A DNA stretch of 43,337 nt. Origin: Oscillospiraceae bacterium. GTDB taxonomy: Bacteria; Bacillota; Clostridia; WRLR01. This document shows positions 25,799-34,575 of the stretch, one piece after another; position 1 is the first letter of the stretch, and every line of letters begins with the position of its first letter. The notes beneath the pieces are model-generated. The model was not told the origin of the DNA and did no database searches. It worked only from the letters and a program-made list of their open reading frames with translations. Made by a program: the position numbers and the translations under genes. Location of the stretch: the NCBI GenBank assembly GCA_009777515.1, contig WRLR01000025.1, forward strand, positions 1 through 43,337, in the 5' to 3' direction.

Positions 25799-27034
25799 AT
25801 GATGAGCTACAACGACCAGCGCAAAAGGATGTATGATATATGCGCCCACGAGGGCGACGACTACGAAAACTTCCACGGTTCCATGGGGACGCCCATATAT
25901 CAGACGTCTCTTTTTGTGGATATCGGGCGGGAGGGGGGCTACTTCTATACCCGCGTCAACAACCCCACGTTCGAGGTGGCGGAAAAAAAGCTGGCTTTGA
26001 TGGAAAATGCCGAGGACGCCATATTGACCTCCTCCGGCATGTCCGCGATAACCGTCGCAATGCTCTCCTGCGTAAAGAGCGGCGGGCATATCATAACGCT
26101 CAGCAATGTATACGGCGGTACAAAATCCCAGTTGAGATATTTCGAGCGCCTGAACATTGAAACCACCTATGTGCGCGGGACGCGCGTTGAGGATTTTGAG
26201 GACGCTATCAGGCCGAACACCCAGCTTATTTATTTGGAAAGCCCATCGACATTCATGTTTGAAATGCAGGACTTGGAAGGGGTTGCGGAGCTGGCGAAAA
26301 GCCGCGGCATAATGACTATGATTGACAATTCATGGGCCACGCCGTTTTTTCAAAACCCGCTGGATTTCGGCATCGACATTGTTGTGCACAGCTTATCAAA
26401 ATACCTGGGCGGCCACAGCGACTTAATCGGCGGCGCGGTGATGGCTTCGCGGGAAATCATCGAGGGCATGAGGCGGACGGAGCGCCTCAATTTCGGCTGC
26501 CAGATGGACCCGCACCAGGCGTGGATGGTCGTCCGCAGCCTGCGCAGCTTCCCCGTCCGGATGGAAAAGCACATGGAAAATGGCATGAAAGTCGCGAAAT
26601 TTTTGGACGGGCACCCTTTGGTGGCGGAGGTAAAGTATCCGGGGCTGGACGGCTATCCGCAAAAGGAGTTGGCAAATAAGTACCTATACGGATATTCAAG
26701 CCTTTTCGCCTTTACCACCAAGGGTACAATCGAACAGACGCGCGAGTTCTTACATGATATACAGATATTCAACCGCGCGCCGAGCTGGGGCGGATTCGAC
26801 AGCCTGCTCACTGGCGTCGGCTTCGGCGGGAGGGGCGCGCGAGCAGGCGCGAGAGCGGGCGCCAACGTGTCCAGAGGCGGGAGCGAAGGGAACGAGGGCG
26901 GGCGAGACGCCCGCGCACCCAGGGGCGAAGGCGACTTGACGCCGGGCCTCATCCGGATAGCCATTGGCCTCGAGTCTCCAGAGTCGCTGATGGAAGCCCT
27001 GGACGCCGGCTTGAGAAAGCATATAAAAATATAG
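25799..27034 (+). CDS. Cys/Met metabolism PLP-dependent enzyme (cystathionine gamma-synthase/lyase family)
   Basis: 411 residues. The PLP lysine is Lys201 in HSLSKYLGGHSDLIGG; other marks are YTRVNNPT, SSGMSAIT, the Asp of IDNSWATPFFQNP and LESPST. The family cleaves or forms C-S bonds in cystathionine, methionine or homocysteine. I cannot choose between methionine gamma-lyase and cystathionine beta/gamma-lyase. A Gly/Arg/Ala-rich insert (26824-26939) replaces the loop just before the last strand (LIRIAIGLES). The start ATG 25799 (ATGATG) has GGGAGGCG eight bases upstream. It lies 38 bases after the methylase gene and is probably co-transcribed. Confidence 0.88.
   Translation: MMSYNDQRKRMYDICAHEGDDYENFHGSMGTPIYQTSLFVDIGREGGYFYTRVNNPTFEVAEKKLALMENAEDAILTSSGMSAITVAMLSCVKSGGHIITLSNVYGGTKSQLRYFERLNIETTYVRGTRVEDFEDAIRPNTQLIYLESPSTFMFEMQDLEGVAELAKSRGIMTMIDNSWATPFFQNPLDFGIDIVVHSLSKYLGGHSDLIGGAVMASREIIEGMRRTERLNFGCQMDPHQAWMVVRSLRSFPVRMEKHMENGMKVAKFLDGHPLVAEVKYPGLDGYPQKELANKYLYGYSSLFAFTTKGTIEQTREFLHDIQIFNRAPSWGGFDSLLTGVGFGGRGARAGARAGANVSRGGSEGNEGGRDARAPRGEGDLTPGLIRIAIGLESPESLMEALDAGLRKHIKI
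26824..26939 (+). repeat. Low-complexity insert with palindrome inside the PLP gene
   Basis: GC-rich block with short Gly/Ala/Arg direct repeats. It includes the perfect palindrome GCGGGCG-AGA-CGCCCGC (26898-26914). The frame is kept. It looks like a small palindromic element inserted into a coding loop. Confidence 0.6.
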
Positions 27035-27062
27035 CGCATACCTGTGCCATTATTTAAATTTA

Positions 27063-27091
27063 TTGACTGCATTTACAAATTATGATATGTA
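27063..27091 (+). promoter_or_regulatory. Possible promoter of the isomerase/dehydrogenase/aldolase unit
   Basis: TTGACT (27063-27068), 17-base spacer, TATGTA (27086-27091), in an AT-rich segment after the PLP gene. Transcription would start near 27098. A small hairpin CTTGCC-GGT-GGCAAG lies at 27122-27136 in the leader. Confidence 0.4.
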
Positions 27092-27173
27092 CTAAGAAAC
27101 GCTTTTTGTTTGGAAACTGGCCTTGCCGGTGGCAAGTAATCATAAACCGTTTATGACGGGGAGGAGGTCTGCA

Positions 27174-27989
27174 ATGAGGGTCGCGTATACGGGCTGGACA
27201 TGGCTTATCAACCACAAGGACAACTACAAGTGGGAGTTTGAGCAGTTTTTAAAAGAAGCGGCGGACATCGGCTATGATTCGGTGGAAAACTTTGCGTTCA
27301 TAATGGGGTATTTCGACGACGACGCCGGCGAGGTCGCGGGGTTGTTGGAAAAATACGGCCTGCACATGGCTAATTTGTACCAGCATTTTTCGGACGACAG
27401 CGGCGCCGACTATGAAAAAGCGGTCGCATATGTCGATTTTATGAAAAAGATCAAAGCCGACTATTTAAACCTCCAGGGCACGATGTGGAACGACGATCCG
27501 CAGGACCGACCCTTGAACAAGGAGCGCGTGCTGGCGTACGCCGAAGTGTCTAACAAAATCGGCAAGCTGTGCGCGGACAACGGCATAAAAGCGTGCATGC
27601 ACCCGCACGCAAACACGGCGATATTCACGGAAGAGGACATCGATTTTTATGCGGCCAACACGGACCCAAACTGCGTCTACCTGTGTATGGATACGGCGCA
27701 CACGCTGCTCGGCGGCATGGACCCTGTCGGGGCGTTCGCAAAATATGCGGACAGAATCGGTTACGTCCATTTGAAGGACGTCTCCCCGGTCGAGGCCGTT
27801 CCGGGGCGGCGCATGAGCCGCTTCGTCCCGCTCGGGATGGGCGTGGTCGATTTTCTCGGCGTGTACAACACATTGAAAGCCGGTGGGTTTGACGGCGTGC
27901 TGTGCGTGGAGCTGGACAGGCCGCATGTGTGCAATTATAAGTCCGCGCTCATATCGAGGCAGTATATCCACAACGTACTGGGGCTGTGA
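27174..27989 (+). CDS. Sugar phosphate isomerase/epimerase (TIM barrel)
   Basis: 271 residues from ATG 27174, which has GGGGAGGAGG six bases upstream; an upstream frame start at 27123 lacks one. Visible barrel strands and metal ligands: MRVAYTGWTW, YDSVENFAF, ADYLNLQGTMW, IKACMHPHANT, VYLCMDTAHTLLGG, IGYVHLKDVSP and GVLCVELDRPH. It resembles IolE/IolI-like and hydroxypyruvate isomerase-like proteins. It is followed by a Gfo/Idh/MocA dehydrogenase and a class II aldolase, the usual set for oxidation, isomerisation and cleavage of a polyol or sugar acid. Its stop codon lies within a 9-bp duplication. Confidence 0.85.
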   Translation: MRVAYTGWTWLINHKDNYKWEFEQFLKEAADIGYDSVENFAFIMGYFDDDAGEVAGLLEKYGLHMANLYQHFSDDSGADYEKAVAYVDFMKKIKADYLNLQGTMWNDDPQDRPLNKERVLAYAEVSNKIGKLCADNGIKACMHPHANTAIFTEEDIDFYAANTDPNCVYLCMDTAHTLLGGMDPVGAFAKYADRIGYVHLKDVSPVEAVPGRRMSRFVPLGMGVVDFLGVYNTLKAGGFDGVLCVELDRPHVCNYKSALISRQYIHNVLGL

Positions 27990-28134
27990 GCGGTGTGAGC
28001 GGTTCGGTAACATAGCGGCTATAAATTAGCGGCTATAAATTAACTGCATATTAGCAGCATATCAACAATATAAAAAATAAAAATACCGTCAATTTATATC
28101 AATAATTTATATCAATAGTTTATATCAATATAAA
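27985..28134 (+). repeat. Three small tandem repeats after the isomerase gene
   Basis: TGTGAGCGG is doubled at 27985-28002 and includes the TGA stop (27987-27989). AGCGGCTATAAATT is doubled at 28014-28041. TCAATAATTTATA (13 bp) occurs about three and a half times at 28089-28134. Together they fill most of the gap before the dehydrogenase gene. Confidence 0.85.
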
Positions 28135-28155
28135 TAATGAAAGCAGGGCTTTTTA

Positions 28156-29262
28156 ATGGGCAATGTGAAAATAGCGATGATTGGCGTCGGGGCGATTAGC
28201 GGCATTTACCTGAAAAATATAACGGGAAGGTTCAAAGAGATAGAGCTTATCGGCGTGTGCGACTTGGTGCGCGAGCGGGCGGAAGCGGCCAAGGCCGAAT
28301 ACAACATCCCGAAGATATACGACACGATGCACGATGCGTTTAATGACCCCGATGTGGACATAATCTTGAACCTCACGCGGCCATACGAACACTTCGAGGT
28401 CACAAAAGCCGCGCTGCTGGCGGGCAAGCACGTATATTCGGAGAAGCCGCTCGGCGCGGCGTACGACGAGGGTGTGGAGCTGGTCGAGCTGGCGGAGAGC
28501 CGGGGCCTCATGCTCGGCGGCGCCCCCGACACGTTCATGGGCGCGGGCATACAGACCTGCAGGAAGATCATCGACGACGGGGTCATCGGCGATCCCGTCG
28601 GCGCGGCGTGCTTTATGATTTGCCGAGGGCACGAGAGCTGGCACCCCGATCCGGAGTTTTATTACAAGTTCGGTGGCGGCCCGATGATGGACATGGGCCC
28701 GTATTATATCACCGCATTGATCAACCTGCTCGGCGGCATCGGCGGGGTGACAGGCGTCGCTCGCAAGACGTTCCCCACGCGCACCATTACGAGCCAGCCG
28801 TACTACGGTACGGTCGTGGACGTCGATGTGAACACGCACGTGGCGGGCATACTTGAATTCACCAGCGGCGCAATCGGCACGATTTTCACGACGTTCGACG
28901 TGCATTACAGGCCGCAGGCGCGCTTCGAGGTATACGGCTCCAAGGGCACGATAGTCGTGCCGGACCCGAACGGGTTCGGCGGGCAGGTTAAGCTTTTGCG
29001 CCCGGAACAGGGCGACTACATGGATATACCGCTGCTCTTCGATTATAAAGAGAACAGCCGGGGGCTCGGCCTCGCGGACATGGCAAAAGCGCTCGCCACC
29101 GGCAGGGCCAGCCGCACGTCGCATAAGCAGACGCTGCATGTGCTGGAGGTGCTGTCGAGTTTTGACAAGAGTTCCGAAGCCAAGGCGAGATATACGATGC
29201 AGACGAAATACACCCGCAGCGAGGCAATGAAAAACAACCCGATGCATGGCATCTTGGACTAG
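28156..29262 (+). CDS. Gfo/Idh/MocA family NAD(P)-dependent dehydrogenase
   Basis: 368 residues. The N-terminal Rossmann fold begins KIAMIGVGAISGIYLKNI (about 4-21), with LIGVCDL at the second strand. The cofactor/catalytic motif YSEKPLGAA is near 94-102. The C-terminal substrate domain carries GGGPMMDMGPYYITALINLLGG, with a conserved Asp and Tyr where the family often has Asp-x-x-x-His. It oxidises or epimerises sugars or inositols; the substrate is unknown. ATG 28156 has only a weak AGCAGGG ribosome site. It lies in a unit with the isomerase before it and the aldolase after it. Confidence 0.88.
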   Translation: MGNVKIAMIGVGAISGIYLKNITGRFKEIELIGVCDLVRERAEAAKAEYNIPKIYDTMHDAFNDPDVDIILNLTRPYEHFEVTKAALLAGKHVYSEKPLGAAYDEGVELVELAESRGLMLGGAPDTFMGAGIQTCRKIIDDGVIGDPVGAACFMICRGHESWHPDPEFYYKFGGGPMMDMGPYYITALINLLGGIGGVTGVARKTFPTRTITSQPYYGTVVDVDVNTHVAGILEFTSGAIGTIFTTFDVHYRPQARFEVYGSKGTIVVPDPNGFGGQVKLLRPEQGDYMDIPLLFDYKENSRGLGLADMAKALATGRASRTSHKQTLHVLEVLSSFDKSSEAKARYTMQTKYTRSEAMKNNPMHGILD

Positions 29263-29311
29263 TTTTAAGTAAAGCTGAGCCTGCGCCACATAAAATAATG
29301 GAGGTAATACA

Positions 29312-30193
29312 ATGCTCGTACCTATGAAGCAAATTGTCGACGAGGCATATGCCGGAAAATACGGCGTGCCGGCAGTGCCCTCTTTTAATGAATTTTTGGT
29401 GCGCGCCTCCATCGAGGCGGCGGTCGAGGCCAATTCCCCGCTGATCTTTTTGACCAGCAACAGGGGTGATCCGGTGTTTTCCCACGGCGTCGTGCAATAT
29501 TTCGCAGACAAAGTCGATATCCCCATAGCGCTGTGCCTGGATCACAGCAGGAGTTTTGAAGACTGCGTTATGGGCGTTCGGACCGGCTGCACGGCCATCA
29601 TGGCGGACCGCTCCCAACTGCCGTACGACGAAAATGTTGCGCAGGTCAAACTGCTCGCAGAAATCGCCCACGCGGCGGGCGTCAGCATCGAGGCCGAGCT
29701 GGGCCATGTCGGGCGCGGCGACAACTACGCTGTCGACGGGACGAAGAACCTCACGGAACCGGACGACGCGAAACGGTTCATCGACGACACCGGCATAGAT
29801 TGCCTTGCTGTGGCGGTCGGCACAGCGCACGGGGTCTACACGGGCACCCCGAAGCTGGATTTTGAGCGGCTAAAAGCGATTAACGAGGCGTGCAGGATGC
29901 CGCTGGTCATACACGGCGGCTCCGGCTCGGGCGACGATAACATTCACAGGGCCTGCGAAATGGGCATTGCCAAGGTCAACATTGTGACCGACATCATCAT
30001 AGCGAATTACCAGGCGATTTTGGACGGCAGTTTTGCCGGAAACAAGGCGCACGGGATATACCCGGCCATTTCCGCGTCCACGAAAGAATCAGTGATACGC
30101 CTGTTTGATGTCACAGGTTCTGCCGGCAAGGCGAGGTCCAAATACGACGCCGCCAAAGTGGCGAGCGACAGGGCAAGCACAGAAGAAAAATAG
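29312..30193 (+). CDS. Class II (zinc) aldolase, fructose/tagatose-bisphosphate or IolJ type
   Basis: 293 residues. Zinc ligands and catalytic residues are in place: LDHS with His78 and its preceding Asp, IEAELGHVG with the Glu, GTAHG with His173, and VIHGGSG with His201, followed by the phosphate loop and KVNIVTDI. The family splits ketose (bis)phosphates into DHAP and an aldehyde. With the isomerase and dehydrogenase beside it, a role in breaking down a sugar acid or inositol-like compound is likely. The start ATG 29312 has GGAGG eight bases upstream. It is the last gene of the plus-strand run. Confidence 0.88.
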   Translation: MLVPMKQIVDEAYAGKYGVPAVPSFNEFLVRASIEAAVEANSPLIFLTSNRGDPVFSHGVVQYFADKVDIPIALCLDHSRSFEDCVMGVRTGCTAIMADRSQLPYDENVAQVKLLAEIAHAAGVSIEAELGHVGRGDNYAVDGTKNLTEPDDAKRFIDDTGIDCLAVAVGTAHGVYTGTPKLDFERLKAINEACRMPLVIHGGSGSGDDNIHRACEMGIAKVNIVTDIIIANYQAILDGSFAGNKAHGIYPAISASTKESVIRLFDVTGSAGKARSKYDAAKVASDRASTEEK

Positions 30194-30217
30194 ACAAACG
30201 CAGCGCAGTAAATCGGC

Positions 30218-30261
30218 GGGGGCGACTCCCTCTAGTTAGCTTAAAAGAGGAAGTCGCCCCC
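30218..30261. terminator. Long hairpin after the aldolase gene
   Basis: GGGGGCGACTCCCTC pairs with GAGGAAGTCGCCCCC (one mismatch in 15) around a 14-base loop. A T-rich stretch (TTCCTTTTT) follows at 30271-30279. It is placed between convergent operons, so it could stop transcription from both sides. Confidence 0.55.
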
Positions 30262-30281
30262 ATCCTACGTTCCTTTTTATA

Positions 30282-30408
30282 AGCGATTGTAAAAACCGGT
30301 ATTTCACGGGCGAACACTGTTCGCCCCTACAACATTTTGTATATATGCAAAATTGGCTGCCTATATGTAGGGACGCACATTGTGCGTCCGCGACTTTTAC
30401 AATCGTCC
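30282..30408 (+). mobile_element. 127-bp MITE, copy 1
   Basis: Terminal inverted repeats GCGATTGTAAAA ... TTTTACAATCG are flanked by TA on both sides, as for IS630/Tc1-mariner-type insertions. Inside are the hairpins GGGCGAAC-A-CTGTTCGCCC and GGACGCACATTGTGCGTCC and a central TTTTGTATATATGCAAAA. It has no coding capacity. A second copy in the opposite orientation lies at 34591-34716, at roughly 93 percent identity by eye. Confidence 0.85.
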
Positions 30409-30455
30409 TACGTTTGTTTTTCGTTGTCAAAGAATTAATTTATGATGTCTGTTTG

Positions 30456-31457
30456 TCACATCGCTTGAACCATCGCCCAGAACTCTTCGTCTACGGGGAT
30501 TCCGTTTTCCAAGTTGTCCGCCCTGGTTATATATGATATCTCGTTGGGATAATATATGTTTCCGCCCTCCGACTCCGGCGTCGATGCTTTGATATGCTCG
30601 ATGGTGCTGTCCGTGATTTGGCGCATGAAACCGGGGTCACCGCACTTAGCCGGGGATATGGCGATAAACAGTTGAGAACAGGCTATCTCTGTGCCGATCT
30701 TCCCGATGTCCTGTACTGTGTTGCCGTTGGATAGGCCTGCCGCGAGCAGGTCGAACACCATCGACATGCACGAGCCCTTCCAAAACCCGACCGGCAGCAC
30801 GCGCCTCGACTCCCACAGCAGCTTCGGATCGCTGGTTATATTGCCGTCCTTATCGTAACCCCCCGGTACGGGCAGCATCTTCCCATCCCGCATCGCCTTT
30901 TCCACAGTGCCGTACGCGTACTGGGAAACAGCCATGTCCAGCATAAAATGCAGACCGTCGGCGCGGGGTATCGCTACGATGAACGGGTTGTTGCCGATCC
31001 GGTTGTCCAGTCCCCCCCAGGCAGGCATATTGGGCGATGTATTCGTCATACAGATGCCCACGCAGCCCAAGTCGGCCGCGTGCAGCCCGTACGCGCCGCC
31101 GCGCATCCAGTGGTTCGTGTGATGCAGGGCAACGCAGCCAATCCCGTACTGCCCGGCCAGCTCTACAGCCCTGCCCATGCACCGCCTCGCGTTGCTCGGG
31201 CCCATGCCCATGTTCCCGTTCCACCGCTCAAGCGCACCAAAGCCATCGTCGCGCTCCGCGACCGCGTTGACCTGAATATAGCCTTTGTCGATGTAATCCA
31301 TGACTCGTGGAAAACGGTTGAGCCCATGCGAATATATGCCGTCGAGGCTGTTTTGCGCAAATAGCGTCGCATTGACCCGCGCGAGTTCCGCCGTCAGCCC
31401 CTTTTTAATCAAGACCCGTTCAAATTCGCCCTGTAGCACCTCAAAACGTACCCTCAT
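30456..31457 (-). CDS. YiaK/DlgD-type 2,3-diketo-L-gulonate reductase (malate/lactate dehydrogenase-like family)
   Basis: 333 residues from ATG 31457, preferred over an in-frame TTG 31463 because of spacing to GAGGGGGGC. It belongs to the LDH_2 family of NAD(P)H oxidoreductases, distinct from Rossmann LDHs. Marks: DGIYSHGLNRFPR with the catalytic His near 45, VALHHTNHWMRGGAYG, NTSPNMPAWGG, IGNNPFIVAIPR, and DMAVSQYAYG. The match to YiaK (3-dehydro-L-gulonate 2-dehydrogenase) runs to the end (PESEGGNIYYPNE). This fits keto-gulonate or uronate metabolism. It is the last gene of the minus-strand sugar locus. Confidence 0.82.
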   Translation of the reverse strand: MRVRFEVLQGEFERVLIKKGLTAELARVNATLFAQNSLDGIYSHGLNRFPRVMDYIDKGYIQVNAVAERDDGFGALERWNGNMGMGPSNARRCMGRAVELAGQYGIGCVALHHTNHWMRGGAYGLHAADLGCVGICMTNTSPNMPAWGGLDNRIGNNPFIVAIPRADGLHFMLDMAVSQYAYGTVEKAMRDGKMLPVPGGYDKDGNITSDPKLLWESRRVLPVGFWKGSCMSMVFDLLAAGLSNGNTVQDIGKIGTEIACSQLFIAISPAKCGDPGFMRQITDSTIEHIKASTPESEGGNIYYPNEISYITRADNLENGIPVDEEFWAMVQAM

Positions 31458-31542
31458 ATACAACCGCCCCCCTCAGGCCGTCCCGCGCGGTCCGCATTAA
31501 TTGCCGGAATAGGATTAACATCCGCTTGACAGCCATAAAATT

Positions 31543-33369
31543 TTAATTGCTGGTTTTGAACCAGACCGTCATTACCTGCCGGGCCCTCTCGTAATCGGAG
31601 CCTTCCAAAAACCGGTCGTACGCTTCGTCCCACAAGTCATTGAACTCGGCTTCGGTCGCCGCCTCCAGCAGCGCGTGCACCTCCTCGCCCACGAAGTGCG
31701 ACCAATAATAACTGGTCACCTGCGACACCAGCTCCGAGCCGTCGCCATATGCGTAGCGCCCGCTGCGATCGTAGCCCCCCAGCGACACCGCTGCTCTGTT
31801 CATCACCATGCTGTCCAGCTTGGGCGGGAACGAACGGCGGTAGTCCGCGTAGTTGACGGTCGTGTAGGGCGCGCAGATCCCGGCTTTGGACAGGTATGGG
31901 AAATACGAACCGGACGTGATTGTATAAAGACCCCAATAGTCTGCGCCACGCCCCCCCGTGACGCCCAGCAGGCAGTCCTCCTCGACCCTCGGATCGATAA
32001 AACGCTTCACACCGTCGCGGTACTCCCAGACACCGGCGTCCTCCGGCCCCCACGTGAGTATGTCCTGGCCCTCCTCGGAATAGAACCAGTCAAAATACTG
32101 CGTCAGGCGTTCCTTGTCGGGAAACCCGTCGCGGATGATCAGCCTCCAGAAACCGTTTTCAAAGATATCGAAGGCGCCGACGCCTTCCTTTTGCTTAGGC
32201 CACTCGATGTATCGAATGACGGCCTTTTCGCCGACCGACTGATAGAGCGCTGCCTGCGCGTCCTGCACGCCGGGTATGTACATGCCCATGGCCACGCGCC
32301 CGGACGCGATTTTGGACTGCGCCTGCTCTTCCGAGTGGTTCATGAAGTCCGGGTCGATCAGGCCTTCCTGATATAGCCTGTTGAGAAATTGGTAATACTC
32401 CTTGGCGCCGGGGCTTCCGACAAAAGCGTCCGCCTCGCCGGTTAAGGGATCCGCCCGCCATTGGCCAAAGTCGAACATGCTGCCCATATGCAACTGGCTC
32501 CAGCCGCTGCTCGACCATGGTATCAGCGGCTCGCCGTCAATGGTAATGCGAAGATTCGCGATTTTTTTTAACAGTTCATAAAAATCGTCCGGCGTCTTTA
32601 TGGGCGGGTTCGTCTGGTACGCTTCCGTCGGCGCGAGCAATCCCCGCGACAGGTACTGCCGTTCTATCTCGGCGAGCGACGAGAAGATATAACCGCACCG
32701 CTCCAGTATGTCCTCACGGATCCACATACCCCACGAGCTCATCGGCGCCACATACGGATCGCCCGCGTATGGCTCCTTTGACACGTCGGGGCCTGTGATG
32801 GGGATTTGCGTCTTGACGCCGTCGTTCATGAAGCGCGGCCAGAACACGGGATCGATTGTCCGGTTCAGGTTCTCCATTTTATCTATTTCGTCCGTGAGAT
32901 CGGCAAAAAGCCCCGTTGCCACCGCGTAGGCGCAGTTTTCGCTGCCGGCGATAATGACGTCCGGCATGTCGCCAGACGCCACATATTTGTCTATGCGTTC
33001 TTTGAAGCCCAGGTTTGTAGTCCCGCTTTGGACGATGTCCGTAACCCTGACGCGGAAACGGTTTTCTATGTATGGCGTCACAATGTCGTTCGGGTTGTCC
33101 AAGGTGGTAGCGACGGAGGACAGCGCCAAATCAATCGAATACTCCAGCCAGGGCTGGTTGGCCTTCGTTTCCACTTCGATGACGTCGAAGCCGCTGTCCG
33201 TCGTCGTCGTTGTTGTCGTCGCCGCAGTCGTCGTCGTGGTCACGGTGCTGATGAGTTCGGCGCAAGCGGTGGCGGACGCTACAACGAGCGACATCACCAC
33301 CGCCAGGCCCATCGTTGCGATATTTATATGTTTGCGTTTATTTTTGCGTTTATACATGCGTTTATACAT
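31543..33369 (-). CDS. Sugar ABC transporter solute-binding lipoprotein (LplA/YtcQ type)
   Basis: 608 residues. Residues 1-35 form a very basic start and a hydrophobic signal ending ASATAC, with Cys36 the likely lipidated residue. A Thr/Ala run follows as a flexible tether, then the extracellular type-1 solute-binding fold (SGDMPDVIIAGSENCAYAVATGLFADLTDEI, YVAPMSSWGMWIREDIL, KEYYQFLNRLYQEGLIDPDF). The first 14 residues (MYKRMYKRKNKRKH) are encoded by a 12-bp tandem repeat and no clear ribosome site precedes ATG 33369, so the true start is uncertain; ATG 33312 at residue 20 (MGLAVV) would be another choice. No permease adjoins it; it may use the permeases at the head of the locus. Confidence 0.85.
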   Translation of the reverse strand: MYKRMYKRKNKRKHINIATMGLAVVMSLVVASATACAELISTVTTTTTAATTTTTTTDSGFDVIEVETKANQPWLEYSIDLALSSVATTLDNPNDIVTPYIENRFRVRVTDIVQSGTTNLGFKERIDKYVASGDMPDVIIAGSENCAYAVATGLFADLTDEIDKMENLNRTIDPVFWPRFMNDGVKTQIPITGPDVSKEPYAGDPYVAPMSSWGMWIREDILERCGYIFSSLAEIERQYLSRGLLAPTEAYQTNPPIKTPDDFYELLKKIANLRITIDGEPLIPWSSSGWSQLHMGSMFDFGQWRADPLTGEADAFVGSPGAKEYYQFLNRLYQEGLIDPDFMNHSEEQAQSKIASGRVAMGMYIPGVQDAQAALYQSVGEKAVIRYIEWPKQKEGVGAFDIFENGFWRLIIRDGFPDKERLTQYFDWFYSEEGQDILTWGPEDAGVWEYRDGVKRFIDPRVEEDCLLGVTGGRGADYWGLYTITSGSYFPYLSKAGICAPYTTVNYADYRRSFPPKLDSMVMNRAAVSLGGYDRSGRYAYGDGSELVSQVTSYYWSHFVGEEVHALLEAATEAEFNDLWDEAYDRFLEGSDYERARQVMTVWFKTSN

Positions 33370-33478
33370 ACGTTCATTTATGCGTTTATTGTACGTTTAT
33401 TGTGCGTTTATTTATGCGTTTATTTTTGCGTTTATACATACGTTTATCTATGCGTTTATTTATACGTTTATTTATGCA
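33333..33478 (-). repeat. 12-bp minisatellite filling the gap between two genes
   Basis: About twelve units near CATAAATAAACG (minus strand), two of them 11 bp long. The first unit carries the last codons and TAA stop (33470-33468) of the mannonate dehydratase-like gene. The last three units encode the start of the solute-binding protein. The whole intergenic space is repeat, leaving no obvious ribosome site. Confidence 0.92.
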
Positions 33479-34553
33479 GTCTGTAGTTTTGCACTCCGGC
33501 GACCGCGCCTTTCAGGAACGAGGTGAACGCCGCCTCGCACGCGTAATGCCCGCCCACCATGTCAATCAGATGATCGTTGATGATGGCGCCGTCATAATCT
33601 ATGTCGTCAAGCGCCTTTATGACGTCGACTAGATTATAGTACCCGGCGTCCGGATATGTCTCCGTAAAGCCGCCTGGCTCGTGGATCATCTGCGTCACAT
33701 TGCGGACATGCAGCTTGAATATCTTTTTGCGCTCGCCGAGCCAGCGGATAAATTCCTCAGCCGAGGCGCCCATCCGCTCCGTCCCGACCTCCACCCAGCA
33801 GCCGACGCAGAGGCACACGCCGATATTGGGGCTGTTTGCGATTTCGATGGCCCTCTTGTATCCCTCAAAAGAGCCGAGTATGCAGCGTGGGATCCCGCCG
33901 ATTTTGTAGTACGGCGGATCGTCCGGATGCATGCCGATGAACACGCCCGCGCTCTCCGCGACGGGCACGACCTGTTTCATAAAGTATTCGAAATTGCGCC
34001 ACAGCTCGTCCTCTGTATATTCGCGGCCATGCGTCAGCCCGTCTTCGTTTGTGTATTCCCTGTTGCCGGTGCGCGCGCGCATCGGTCTGTCAAAATCCAG
34101 CCCGCCGCCCGTCGCGCCGCCCCGGATGGGCATGCGCTCGAAATTGCGCCATATCCCGTTAGCCATGTGCGCGTATGTGGAGTAGTGTATACCGGCCGCG
34201 CCGATCCTCGTTATGTGCGCCAGATACTTTTCTATCCACTCGTCGCGGTCTTCCAGGGCCAAGGTCACCGACGGCATGTTGTGGTAGCCTTGGCTGTGCA
34301 GGCAATATATCTTGAGGCCGTGCTGCTCGAGCAGGGCTTTCGCCTCGATGATGGTGTCAAGATTGTGGTCCGGTATCTGCCCGCCGCTAACCATGACCCA
34401 TTCGACGCCAATCTGCTTCAAAAAATTGACCCCGTCCATGTCAAGCTGCAGATTGCCCTTTGCGTCCCGCGTTATCCGCCCCTCAAACTTTGTGGCCACT
34501 TGGATGCCGTCCACAGTGTTCGTGTAACCCGGTATGTATTTCGATTCCCCCAT
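33468..34553 (-). CDS. Mannonate dehydratase family protein (UxuA-like)
   Basis: 361 residues of the UxuA-type TIM barrel: GVEWVMVSGGQIPD, LKIYCLHSQGYH, GVFIGMHPDDPPYYKIGGIPR (about 202-222, with the His and Asp of the metal/substrate site), IGVCLCVGCWVEVG, IFKLHVRNVTQ and YDGAIINDHLID. True UxuA dehydrates D-mannonate to 2-keto-3-deoxygluconate in glucuronate breakdown. The match is a family match, and a related sugar-acid dehydratase or isomerase is possible. Start ATG 34553 has AGGAGGT about eleven bases upstream. With the SDR before it this forms a plausible uronate branch (reductase then dehydratase). Confidence 0.75.
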   Translation of the reverse strand: MGESKYIPGYTNTVDGIQVATKFEGRITRDAKGNLQLDMDGVNFLKQIGVEWVMVSGGQIPDHNLDTIIEAKALLEQHGLKIYCLHSQGYHNMPSVTLALEDRDEWIEKYLAHITRIGAAGIHYSTYAHMANGIWRNFERMPIRGGATGGGLDFDRPMRARTGNREYTNEDGLTHGREYTEDELWRNFEYFMKQVVPVAESAGVFIGMHPDDPPYYKIGGIPRCILGSFEGYKRAIEIANSPNIGVCLCVGCWVEVGTERMGASAEEFIRWLGERKKIFKLHVRNVTQMIHEPGGFTETYPDAGYYNLVDVIKALDDIDYDGAIINDHLIDMVGGHYACEAAFTSFLKGAVAGVQNYRLHK

Positions 34554-34575
34554 GATTCGAAAGACCTCCTATTTT

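Noticed and set aside
33333..33478. CRISPR array
   Set aside because: Units are contiguous 12-mers without spacers; it is a minisatellite.
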